A DNA stretch of 64,000 nucleotides from Candidatus Gastranaerophilales bacterium (GTDB lineage Bacteria > Cyanobacteriota > Vampirovibrionia > Gastranaerophilales > Gastranaerophilaceae), in contig CALURU010000003.1 in assembly GCA_944323255.1 (NCBI GenBank), positions 62,001 through 126,000 on the forward strand, written 5' to 3'. A program made the position numbers and the translations under genes. This document shows positions 50,556-58,117 of this stretch, piece after piece. Under the pieces are notes generated by a model. That model was not told the origin of the DNA. It searched no databases and saw only the letters and a program-made list of their open reading frames with translations. The first letter of the stretch is position 1, and each line of letters starts with the position of its first letter.

Positions 50556-51500
50556 CTAAGATTTAATCAATAAACTTGCGCCAATCACGCCTGCAGTGTT
50601 ACCTAACTGTGCCGGAACAACTTCCACCTCTTTCTGGATAGTCATTGCACGTTTTGCAATAGTTTCTCTTATCGGATCAAGAAGAATATCACCTGCGTCT
50701 GCGACACCGCCTCCTATGATAATTTTTTCCGGATTAAGAAGGTTCACAACACTTGTTAGTCCCATGCCAATGTATTCACCCATAATTCGGAAAATTTGTC
50801 TTGCAACAGGATCGCCTTCTTTTGCAGCAACTGCTACAATGTACGGAGTTATGTCAGGGTTGGCAAGTTCTCTGTATTTTGTAGATTTACCGCCTCTTAT
50901 ATATTCTTCTGCCATAGCGACGATGCTCGGACCAGAAGCGTAAGCTTCCAAGCAACCTCTGTCACCGCAGCCACAAAGAGGACCGCCTTGCATATTTAGT
51001 TTAATATGTCCGATTTCGCCGGCAGCGTTATTTGCACCACGAACAAGCTTTCCGTTTACGACAAGTCCTGACCCAATACCTGTTCCAACTGTTATACAAA
51101 CTAAGTTTTCACAGCCAACGCCTGCACCATAATTTAATTCACCAAGCGTTGCTGTTCTAACATCATTATCTACACGGGTCGGAATACCAAATTCTTTTTC
51201 CATAATTTCCGCAATCGGTACATTAACCCAGCCTGGAATATTAGGGGCTAATCTTACAATACCTTTTTGGCAATCAATTTGTCCCGGAAAACCAAAACCC
51301 ATACCTTCGATATCAGAGGCTTTCATTTTTGTTTCTTTAAGCAAATCTCTTACAGCATCTTTCATACTGTTTATTGTATATTCGTATCCCATCTCTGCTC
51401 TTGTCGGGATTGAATTTGAGTAAATAATTTTTCCTTTATCGCTTACAAGTGCGATTTTTACATTGGTTCCGCCTACGTCAATACCAATTCTTTGTGCCAT
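50556..51500 (-). CDS. ROK-family glucokinase
   Basis: 314 residues. The ATP motif is GIDVGGTNVKIALV. The ROK zinc motif is CGCGDRGCLEAYASG with the His in AGEIGHIKLN. VCITVGTGIGSGLVV and the IIIGGGVADAGD segment complete the fold. It phosphorylates glucose and would feed glycogen synthesis by glgA or use glucose from MalQ action. GGAAGGAG precedes ATG. The sugar could be another hexose such as ManNAc, but the ROK glucokinase pattern fits best. Confidence 0.9.
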   Translation of the reverse strand: MAQRIGIDVGGTNVKIALVSDKGKIIYSNSIPTRAEMGYEYTINSMKDAVRDLLKETKMKASDIEGMGFGFPGQIDCQKGIVRLAPNIPGWVNVPIAEIMEKEFGIPTRVDNDVRTATLGELNYGAGVGCENLVCITVGTGIGSGLVVNGKLVRGANNAAGEIGHIKLNMQGGPLCGCGDRGCLEAYASGPSIVAMAEEYIRGGKSTKYRELANPDITPYIVAVAAKEGDPVARQIFRIMGEYIGMGLTSVVNLLNPEKIIIGGGVADAGDILLDPIRETIAKRAMTIQKEVEVVPAQLGNTAGVIGASLLIKS

Positions 51501-51564
51501 TTATACTTTCTCCTTCCTATAATAAGTGCCTAAATTCTAACACAAAGGGGAATAAATGTATAGT

Positions 51565-51685
51565 TAGTGAATAGTGAGTAGTGAGTAGTGAATAGAATTG
51601 TTACAAACTTAGCGTATGTGAAGGGTGAAGAGTGAGGAGTGAAGGGAGGTAGGTAGTAGTAGGTTGGGCTTTCAGCCCAACAATA
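51565..51685. repeat. Repeat cluster upstream of the DUF486 gene
   Basis: GTGAATAGTGAGTAG-type units (about 51565-51595), a GTGAAGGGTGAAGAGTGAGG run (about 51618-51647, shared with 23777), and a GTAGGTTGGGCTTTCAGCCCAAC palindrome at 51659. Confidence 0.8.
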
Positions 51686-51724
51686 AAACTTGCACAACAC
51701 GAATCTGCATCTTTTCTTTTATGC

Positions 51725-51730
51725 TAAAAT
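51725..51730 (+). promoter_or_regulatory. -10 box for leaderless DUF486 gene
   Basis: TAAAAT exactly 6 nt (TATTTT) before ATG 51737; no Shine-Dalgarno. Confidence 0.6.
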
Positions 51731-51736
51731 TATTTT

Positions 51737-52075
51737 ATGTTTAGACATGTTGCACCGATAATTTTATTATTAATATCAAATATTTTTATGACTTTTGCCT
51801 GGTACGGACACTTGAGATTCAGAAGCCTGCCGCTTGTAATAGTAATCCTTGCAAGCTGGGGAATCGCATTTTTTGAATACTGTTTTCAGGTACCGGCAAA
51901 CAGAATCGGGTATAATTGTTACAATGCGGTTCAGCTGAAAACTATTCAGGAAGTTATCACACTTACCGTGTTTTCCTTCTTTTCTGTTTTGTACCTTAAA
52001 GAACAATTCAAATGGAATTATCTTATAGGATTCGCTTTTATTGTTCTTGCAGTATTTTTTATATTTAAAAAGTAA
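51737..52075 (+). CDS. DMT-family small membrane protein (DUF486)
   Basis: 112 residues with four helices. Family signs are ILLLISNIFMTFAWYGHLRF, ASWGIAFFEYCFQVPANRIG and LKTIQEVITLTVFSFFSVLYL. DUF486 proteins are small relatives of drug/metabolite transporters, probably dimers; the substrate is unknown. It is 4 nt upstream of the next gene, so cotranscribed. Confidence 0.9.
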   Translation: MFRHVAPIILLLISNIFMTFAWYGHLRFRSLPLVIVILASWGIAFFEYCFQVPANRIGYNCYNAVQLKTIQEVITLTVFSFFSVLYLKEQFKWNYLIGFAFIVLAVFFIFKK

Positions 52076-52079
52076 TACT

Positions 52080-52814
52080 ATGAAAATAGAATCTAATAAT
52101 CTTACATTCCAATCAAAAATTAAATTTATTGACAGCGGCGTTTTTAAGGAAAAAATCAGCAAATTAAATCCAAAAATCCATGAAGTTGGTTATCCGTGGA
52201 ATCCCGACACAATGAAAAAAGGCAAAAATCTTTTTACAACTTCAATTATGGATTGTATTGCCGGCGGAGTTGTAGATAATAATTCTGTCACAATGTTCCA
52301 CATGTGTACTCTGAATCAGGCGCAGGCGAAGAAAAACAGGCTCAAGGGGTTTGATATAAAAAACTTTGAGCGCAGACTTCTTGAAAAAATCGATCTGACA
52401 AAAGAAAATTTACACGGATTTATTTTAGGCGGATTCCAGATGGAAGAAAATTCAAAATACAATGTGAATAAATTAAGAAAAATTAAAAAAGTTTTCGAAG
52501 AGAATCAAATTCCTTACTCAATATTTGGCGCAAGACGTGACGTCCATTATTTTGGAAGATATTCAATATTATATGACAATAAAGAAGATACTCTTTATAT
52601 TACCAATTCTCTTGCAGGACAAAGAGGGCTGAACGGTAAGGGAAAAGAGCTTGAAGTTCTCGGTAACAACAGGATTTTTTATCACACTTATACAAAAACC
52701 CGTGGTAAATACGGTGTGGATTATATAAGAAAAGAGTATACCGGAAGCACGGAAGATTACTTAAAAAGTCAGTTTCGAGATGTTTCGTTATGCAAATTAG
52801 ATAGTTTTGTATAA
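52080..52814 (+). CDS. CheD-like putative protein deamidase with LTFQS N-terminus
   Basis: 244 residues. The N-terminus is MKIESNNLTFQSKIKF. A Thr53/Cys59/His74 set (LFTTSIMDCIAGG, then MFHM) resembles the CheD Thr-Cys-His arrangement; the Thr-Cys distance is the same (6), Cys-His 15 rather than 17. It continues with FILGGFQMEENSKYNVNKL, near the CheD GGxxM-(x)-N motif, then IPYSIFGARRDVHYFGRYS and DTLYITN, comparable to the CheD glycine/arginine strand. It is a shorter relative of the 38378 protein. No chemotaxis genes are nearby. The ATG at 52080 is 4 nt after the DUF486 stop and has no clear Shine-Dalgarno. The fold call is inference. Confidence 0.5.
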   Translation: MKIESNNLTFQSKIKFIDSGVFKEKISKLNPKIHEVGYPWNPDTMKKGKNLFTTSIMDCIAGGVVDNNSVTMFHMCTLNQAQAKKNRLKGFDIKNFERRLLEKIDLTKENLHGFILGGFQMEENSKYNVNKLRKIKKVFEENQIPYSIFGARRDVHYFGRYSILYDNKEDTLYITNSLAGQRGLNGKGKELEVLGNNRIFYHTYTKTRGKYGVDYIRKEYTGSTEDYLKSQFRDVSLCKLDSFV

Positions 52815-52824
52815 TTTTTTATGT

Positions 52825-52830
52825 TACATT
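52825..52830 (+). promoter_or_regulatory. Extended -10 box for leaderless rimO
   Basis: TGT-TACATT with exactly 6 nt (TTTAGT) before ATG 52837. The box supports ATG 52837 over ATG/TTG positions upstream. Confidence 0.55.
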
Positions 52831-52836
52831 TTTAGT

Positions 52837-54138
52837 ATGAAAAAGATAGCTCTTGTAAGTCACGGATGTGCAAAAAATTTAGTTGATTCGGAATTAATTC
52901 TCGGACTTTTAGCCCAAAACGGGTATGAAATTACGCTTAATGAAGATGAAACAGATACAGTAATTGTAAATACCTGTTCATTTATTTGTGATGCAGAAAG
53001 AGAATCAATCCGCTCAATTCTTGAACTTATCGACAAAGGCAAAAAGGTTATTGTAACGGGGTGTCTTTCGCAAAAACACCCGGAGGAATTAAAAGAAGAA
53101 ATTCCTGAAATTAAGGCAGTTGTCGGAACAACGGATTTTACAAAGATTATTGAAGTATTGAAAAAAATTGATAAAGAATACGTTTGTGAAGTGAGTGAAA
53201 AGCCAGAATATATTTATCCCGAAAATATTGAGCGCCAGCAGATTACAATGGGCGCAAGCTCTTATATCAAAATTGCCGACGGATGCAACTACAGATGCGG
53301 TTACTGTGTTATTCCTTATCTAAGAGGGAATTATCATTCGAGAAAGATTGAAGATATTGTAGAAGAAGCAAAAAAACTTGTTAAAAAAGGAGTTACGGAA
53401 ATTATTCTTGTGGCGCAAGATACAACAGGCTACGGAATTGATATTTATAAAAAACCTATGCTTTCAAAGCTTCTTGAAGAATTGAATACTATTGAGGGTT
53501 TAGGCTGGATAAGAGTAATGTATGCTTATCCGACACAAATGAGCGACGAACTTTTGAATACAATTGCAAGATTGGATAAGGTTGTTAAATATGTCGATAT
53601 TCCGCTCCAGCATTCGCATCCGGAAATGTTAAAGATGATGAACCGACCTTCTTTCGATTACCGTCCGATGATAGAAAATATTAGAAAAAGAATCCCTAAT
53701 GTTTCAATCAGAACGGCATTTATCGTAGGATATCCGGGTGAGACGGAAGAGCATTTTGAGCATTTATGCAATTTTGTCCGTGATATGAAATTTGATAGGA
53801 TGGGCGTCTTTACTTATTCAAGAGAAAAAGGAACTCCGTCTTATAAGATGCCAAACCGTGTACCCGCTAAAATTGCAAAGCAGAGATACAAAAAGCTTAT
53901 GGAAATTCAGCAGGAAATTTCAATTGAACGTAACAAAAAATTTATAGGCAAAACTATTCCTTGCATAATAGAATGCAGTTCTGACGAGGGCGAAGTTATT
54001 GCCAGAACCCAATATGACGCTCCGGAGATTGACGGAGTTGTAAATATTCAAACCGATAAAATGGTTGTCCCCGGCGACATTGAAATGGTTAAAATTACAG
54101 GTTCAAGTGAGTACGATTTGACTGGCGAAATTTCATAA
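52837..54138 (+). CDS. rimO: Ribosomal protein S12 methylthiotransferase RimO
   Basis: 433 residues. The N-terminal cluster Cys are C11 (SHGCAKNLVDSE), C47 (NTCSFICDA) and C76 (VTGCLSQ). The radical-SAM motif is C150-x3-C154-x2-C157 (GCNYRCGYCVIP). A TRAM domain ends the protein (about 365-430). SHGCAKNLVDSE and LRGNYHSR are RimO-type rather than MiaB-type. It adds a methylthio group to Asp88 of S12. ATG 52837 starts directly before the first Cys motif. Confidence 0.95.
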   Translation: MKKIALVSHGCAKNLVDSELILGLLAQNGYEITLNEDETDTVIVNTCSFICDAERESIRSILELIDKGKKVIVTGCLSQKHPEELKEEIPEIKAVVGTTDFTKIIEVLKKIDKEYVCEVSEKPEYIYPENIERQQITMGASSYIKIADGCNYRCGYCVIPYLRGNYHSRKIEDIVEEAKKLVKKGVTEIILVAQDTTGYGIDIYKKPMLSKLLEELNTIEGLGWIRVMYAYPTQMSDELLNTIARLDKVVKYVDIPLQHSHPEMLKMMNRPSFDYRPMIENIRKRIPNVSIRTAFIVGYPGETEEHFEHLCNFVRDMKFDRMGVFTYSREKGTPSYKMPNRVPAKIAKQRYKKLMEIQQEISIERNKKFIGKTIPCIIECSSDEGEVIARTQYDAPEIDGVVNIQTDKMVVPGDIEMVKITGSSEYDLTGEIS

Positions 54139-54313
54139 TAAAAATTGAATCTTGGTTATTAATACCAATGCGGATGATCTCTTTGATTAACCGCAATTTA
54201 CGCTTGTACTATACAGTATAATTCCAGGAATAAAAATGTATTTTAATTGATATATTTTCCATTTTATATTAATATAAAATGGAATACAGGCTAAAAATTT
54301 TGATTATTTGTAA

Positions 54314-54447
54314 CGCTAATTTTCGCTAAAGAAAGGAGGTTTTATGATAGTCAAAATTAGCGAAAAAGAACTATTATTAATGCTAATAATAGTTCTTACC
54401 CTAAAAGTCCTTTAGTCAGGACACGGGCTCGGGCACTAACGCTGCCC
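54314..54447 (+). ncRNA. Highly structured RNA locus containing a 23-codon ORF
   Basis: Four successive hairpins. CGCTAATTTT (54314-54323) pairs with AAAATTAGCG (54353-54362) around the ribosome-binding site. AAGAACTATTATTA (54366-54379) pairs perfectly with 54384-54397 over a 4-nt loop. GTCCT/AGGAC (54407-54411/54418-54422) surrounds the stop codon. GGGCA/TGCCC (54431-54435/54443-54447) ends the element, followed by a T-rich stretch. It could be a leader with a regulatory peptide or a toxin-type mRNA. The rest of the gap 54139-54532 is AT-rich without genes. Confidence 0.5.
54344..54415 (+). CDS. Leader-type or small hydrophobic peptide, 23 aa
   Basis: The best Shine-Dalgarno in the region (AAAGGAGG, 4 nt before ATG) drives a 23-residue peptide: MIVKISEKE then a Leu/Ile/Val-rich stretch (LLLMLIIVLTLKVL). 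A single short helix could enter a membrane. Six or seven Leu codons in the second half, inside a perfect stem, would also fit a translation-sensing leader. The ribosome-binding site is caged by a 10-bp stem. Nothing downstream except mnmG (own promoter) is an obvious target. It is not a member of a toxin family I can name. Confidence 0.45.
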   Translation: MIVKISEKELLLMLIIVLTLKVL

Positions 54448-54520
54448 TTGCCTGTATTCTTATTTTAACCTATTTTTTAAATTTTTCAAGCGTTCACATA
54501 ATTACTTATTATTTTTATTA

Positions 54521-54526
54521 TATAAT
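54521..54526 (+). promoter_or_regulatory. -10 box for leaderless mnmG
   Basis: TATAAT exactly 6 nt (TAACCT) before ATG 54533; no Shine-Dalgarno and no clear -35 box. Confidence 0.7.
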
Positions 54527-54532
54527 TAACCT

Positions 54533-56407
54533 ATGAACAGCCGGGATTATTTGAATAACAAATTTGATATTATCGTCGTCGGAGCGGGACATGCAGGATG
54601 CGAAGCTGCATTGAGCGCCGCAAGATTGGGCTGCAATGTTTTACTTTGTACCTTAAATGTTGATAATATTGCACTCCAGCCTTGCAATCCGGCAATTGGA
54701 GGACCGGCAAAGTCTACTCTTGTGAGGGAAATTGATGCTCTCGGCGGAGTTATGGGAGAAGTTGCTGACGCTACATATATCCAGATGAAAACTCTGAATT
54801 CTTCAAAAGGACCGGCGGTAAGAGCACTAAGAGCGCAATCTGATAAAAAAGAATACACGAATTATATGCGCCATATTCTTGAAAACACTGACAATATCTG
54901 GATTAAGCAAACATGTATTACGGATATTAAAGTCAAAGATAAAAAAATTATTGGTGCTGTCGATGAATACGGGCTTGAATATTCTTGCCGTGCAATAATT
55001 CTGACTACGGGAACTTCACTTGAAGGGAAAATGTATGTAGGCTTGCAGGCATATTCCGGCGGAAGGCTCGGAGAGCGTGCCGCAATCGGACTTTCGCAAT
55101 CACTAAGAGACCACGGAATTATAACAAAGAAATTAAAAACAGGAACACCGGCACGTGTCGACAAGCGCACGATCGATTATTCAAAAATGGAAATCCAGCC
55201 TGGTGATGAAAAATTAAGTTTTTATTCTTTTAAGCCGAACCGCCCTATCCGTCCGCAAGTTCCGTGTTATCTTACAAGAACAAACGAGGAAACTCATTCA
55301 ATAATCCGTGCAAATCTGGATAAGTCACCGATGTATCAGGGATTAATTCAAGGTGTCGGACCGAGATACTGCCCGTCTATTGAAGATAAAATAGTAAGGT
55401 TTGCTTCAAATCCTTCCCACCATATTTTTATTGAGCCGGAAGGTTTGAATACGTATGAAGTTTATATTCAGGGATTTTCAACAAGCCTTCCGGCCTGCGT
55501 TCAGGTAGAAATGCTGCGTTCGCTTCCGGGGCTAGAGAATGCTCATATAATTAAACCGGCTTACGCCGTAGAATACGACTACGTTCCGGCTGTTCAGACA
55601 AAGCATTCTCTAATGTCAAAAGATATTGAGGGACTTTTCTTTGCGGGACAAATTAACGGAACAAGCGGGTACGAAGAAGCCGCCGCACAGGGTTTGATTG
55701 CGGGTATAAATTCCGTTAATTACCTGAATAATTCCGAACCGCTTGAGCTTTCAAGGGCTTCCTCATACATCGGAACTCTGATAGACGATTTAGTCACAAA
55801 AGATATTCAGGAACCATACAGAATGCTGACTTCCCGCTCCGAATACAGGCTGCTTTTGAGACAAGATAATGCGGATGAGAGGTTAACAGAAATCGGGCAT
55901 AAAATAGGTTTGATTGATGATGAGCAATACCAAAGATTTTTGAACAAACAAGAGAGCATTCAAAGAGAAATCGAAAGACTTAAAGAAACAAAACTTCCAG
56001 CAACGGATGAGGTAAATGAAATTCTTTCAAAATACGGTGAACATATTGACAGGGGAATGCGCCTTGCAGAACTTCTTAAACGCCCGAATATTACATACAA
56101 TATTTTTAAAGAGTGCGACGAAGAAACAAGAAATTTGAATCTGAGTGACAATATTACGGAAGAAGCGGAAGTTTTAATAAAATATGACGGTTATATAAAA
56201 CGTCAGGAGCTGCAGGTTGAAACCGCAGAAAAGCTTGAAAAATACAGAATTCCTGCAAATATAGATTATTCTAAGATTAAACACATATCAACCGAAACAA
56301 AAGAAAAACTCGAAAAAATCAGACCGCAGAACCTTGCACAGGCATCGCGCATCGGCGGAGTTAAACCGGCAGATATTTCGGTTCTGATGGTTATGCTGGG
56401 AAAATAA
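54533..56407 (+). CDS. mnmG: tRNA uridine-5-carboxymethylaminomethyl modification enzyme MnmG (GidA)
   Basis: 624 residues. The FAD-binding motif is VVGAGHAGCEAALSAARLG (about 16-34), followed by NPAIGGPAKSTLVREIDALGG, the segment ALRAQSDKKEY, LKTGTPARVD, and AGQINGTSGYEEAAAQGL. The C-terminal helical domain ends ASRIGGVKPADISVLMVML. With MnmE it modifies U34 of tRNAs such as tRNA-Lys and tRNA-Glu. mnmE is not adjacent. A TATAAT box 6 nt before ATG predicts a leaderless mRNA. Confidence 0.98.
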   Translation: MNSRDYLNNKFDIIVVGAGHAGCEAALSAARLGCNVLLCTLNVDNIALQPCNPAIGGPAKSTLVREIDALGGVMGEVADATYIQMKTLNSSKGPAVRALRAQSDKKEYTNYMRHILENTDNIWIKQTCITDIKVKDKKIIGAVDEYGLEYSCRAIILTTGTSLEGKMYVGLQAYSGGRLGERAAIGLSQSLRDHGIITKKLKTGTPARVDKRTIDYSKMEIQPGDEKLSFYSFKPNRPIRPQVPCYLTRTNEETHSIIRANLDKSPMYQGLIQGVGPRYCPSIEDKIVRFASNPSHHIFIEPEGLNTYEVYIQGFSTSLPACVQVEMLRSLPGLENAHIIKPAYAVEYDYVPAVQTKHSLMSKDIEGLFFAGQINGTSGYEEAAAQGLIAGINSVNYLNNSEPLELSRASSYIGTLIDDLVTKDIQEPYRMLTSRSEYRLLLRQDNADERLTEIGHKIGLIDDEQYQRFLNKQESIQREIERLKETKLPATDEVNEILSKYGEHIDRGMRLAELLKRPNITYNIFKECDEETRNLNLSDNITEEAEVLIKYDGYIKRQELQVETAEKLEKYRIPANIDYSKIKHISTETKEKLEKIRPQNLAQASRIGGVKPADISVLMVMLGK

Positions 56408-56418
56408 GATATAAATAA

Positions 56419-56447
56419 AGCGGCGGAGCCTTTCAGGCTCCGCCGCT
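56419..56447. terminator. Bidirectional terminator after mnmG
   Basis: AGCGGCGGAGCC pairs with GGCTCCGCCGCT around TTTCA; between convergent genes, with AT-rich flanks. Confidence 0.85.
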
Positions 56448-56458
56448 ATTCTACAATT

Positions 56459-56869
56459 CTACACACCGGCAACTTTCTGTAAATGAATAAAATATATAAC
56501 AAATATCACTGCAAAAATTATACATATGCTTATACCTGCAGTGGCTTCTTTGACCTTATATTTTTTCACAAGTGCAATAATATAAGGCACAAATACCACA
56601 ACAAGCGGTTGCAAACATATTTGCGTATATTCCACAAGTGAAAATATCAAATCACCATCTTTATCCTTTGTAGTCATAATTTGCGGCCAATGATTGAGTA
56701 TTACAAACCCGATTATATTTGCAATAAACCATAGAATGTACAAGCCAAACCCCATAGGGATAAGCAGTGTTTTGTAGTCATTATTTTGCAATTTAGTCGT
56801 ACAAAACGGGCATACTTTGTCGGTATCTTCTATTTCCTGCCTGCAATAGGGACATAAGATTTTACTCAT
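56459..56869 (-). CDS. Zinc-ribbon membrane protein
   Basis: 136 residues. The N-terminal zinc ribbon is CPYCRQEIEDTDKVCPFC (two CxxC). Three hydrophobic segments follow (GFGLYILWFIANIIGFVILN, ICLQPLVVVFVPYIIALV, ISICIIFAVIFVIYFI). It is the last of four genes transcribed together (DUF2752, TM2, TM2 with ribbon, this one). Its start codon overlaps the previous gene's stop by 1 nt. The function is unknown; a membrane protein with a soluble metal-binding head. Confidence 0.82.
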   Translation of the reverse strand: MSKILCPYCRQEIEDTDKVCPFCTTKLQNNDYKTLLIPMGFGLYILWFIANIIGFVILNHWPQIMTTKDKDGDLIFSLVEYTQICLQPLVVVFVPYIIALVKKYKVKEATAGISICIIFAVIFVIYFIHLQKVAGV

Positions 56870-57291
56870 TATACAACCCCCGGAATTACAACTGCAAGGA
56901 ATATAAAGAATATCAATAATAACATCAATCCTATCGGGATAAGACTTATAACAAATACGGTAATGCCGACATTTGAATTATAATCTGTAAAATACCGACC
57001 TTTGCCATCTTTAAATTTATTAAAGCATATCATAACAAGATCGATATACGACCAGATCCCGCAGCCACCAAGAGTCAGCAATTGTGCAATACCTATCGGG
57101 ATATTGCCCGTATAGAATCTGTGGATTCCAAAACACCCGAGAAACCAGGCAAAAAGCAGTGTTGCTAAAAACTCCGGCGGATTATCAACAGGTACATTAT
57201 TTATATTTTGAATCCATTCCCTGCAGACATAGCAGCGGGTTGCCTCAGCAGGTATTTCCGCACCGCAATTAGGGCATTTTTTTGTAGCCAT
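56869..57291 (-). CDS. Zinc-ribbon plus TM2-domain membrane protein
   Basis: 140 residues. The zinc ribbon is CPNCGAEIPAEATRCYVC. The TM2 domain follows: LFAWFLGCFGIHRFYTGNIP and LTLGGCGIWSYIDLVMI, with the family-typical G-x-HRFY and GGCGxWxxxD. A final hydrophobic helix ends the protein. TM2 proteins occur in many bacteria with undefined roles. It starts 3 nt after the upstream TM2 gene stop. Confidence 0.9.
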   Translation of the reverse strand: MATKKCPNCGAEIPAEATRCYVCREWIQNINNVPVDNPPEFLATLLFAWFLGCFGIHRFYTGNIPIGIAQLLTLGGCGIWSYIDLVMICFNKFKDGKGRYFTDYNSNVGITVFVISLIPIGLMLLLIFFIFLAVVIPGVV

Positions 57292-57294
57292 ATA

Positions 57295-57606
57295 CTATCC
57301 TCTCAAAGCTGCTGAAAAAGCAGATGCATATATTATAATTCCAAATACAATAAGGGCAATCCAAATAAAGAAGAATGTCTTACCCAGAGTTGCATTATAT
57401 CCGCCCAAATCCTGATCATTGGCATCTTTGTAGTTGTTAAAACAAATACTTACAAAATCAATCAGTGTCCAAATACCGCACCCTCCGCCGGTTAAGAGTT
57501 GCAAAATACCGATTCCGATATAGCCGGTATAAAATCTGTGGATACCTAAACCGCCCAGAAAGAACGATAATAAAAGTGTTGCTGTGTAACTTTTTGGCTG
57601 TTGCAT
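57295..57606 (-). CDS. TM2-domain membrane protein
   Basis: 103 residues. TM2 is complete: LLLSFFLGGLGIHRFYTGYI and LTGGGCGIWTLIDFVSICF; one more helix (TFFFIWIALIVFGIIIYA) follows. There is no zinc ribbon, unlike the next gene. AAAGAGGT precedes ATG. Confidence 0.92.
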   Translation of the reverse strand: MQQPKSYTATLLLSFFLGGLGIHRFYTGYIGIGILQLLTGGGCGIWTLIDFVSICFNNYKDANDQDLGGYNATLGKTFFFIWIALIVFGIIIYASAFSAALRG

Positions 57607-57655
57607 GATAAAACCTCTTTCTTTTTACTTGCGCCGAAAAATCGGCTCTCTTCCA

Positions 57656-57982
57656 TTAACTATTATTTATTTTACATTTGATTTCTCTTACCAGAGTTGA
57701 TATCCAGATATATACCAGCAGCGGTGCAACAATAACCACTCTCGGGTTAAACTCAAGTGCTTCTTTAAAATGGAATTGAAACAATTCGCTGAATGCTCTT
57801 GTCATGCCGCAGCCAGGGCATTCGTGACCTGTAATAAATTTAAAAATACAGATTGTATGCGTATTATAATGAACTAATAGTTCCACACCAAAATAAAACA
57901 GGATAGGAATTAAGACAAGGACACCCAGATTAAAGTTTGTTTTACATAATAATTTATTCATTTCTTTATCTAATACGTACAT
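57656..57982 (-). CDS. DUF2752 membrane protein
   Basis: 108 residues. The family signature is present: FITGHECPGCGMTRAF followed by FKEALEFNPRVVIVAPLLVYIW. Three helices in all. DUF2752 proteins often co-occur with TM2 proteins. It is the first gene of the four-gene cluster. Two in-frame Met codons (57982 and 57961) are possible starts. Confidence 0.88.
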   Translation of the reverse strand: MYVLDKEMNKLLCKTNFNLGVLVLIPILFYFGVELLVHYNTHTICIFKFITGHECPGCGMTRAFSELFQFHFKEALEFNPRVVIVAPLLVYIWISTLVREIKCKINNS

Positions 57983-58117
57983 AATGATAAAAACTTTAAC
58001 AAATATGAATAAAATCCTCCGTTTACTTGATTTTGAAAAATTAACATTCTAAAATAAATAGGCGGGTTGCCCCACAACTTTTCACAATGATACAAAGAGA
58101 GAGTAGGAGTATATTAT

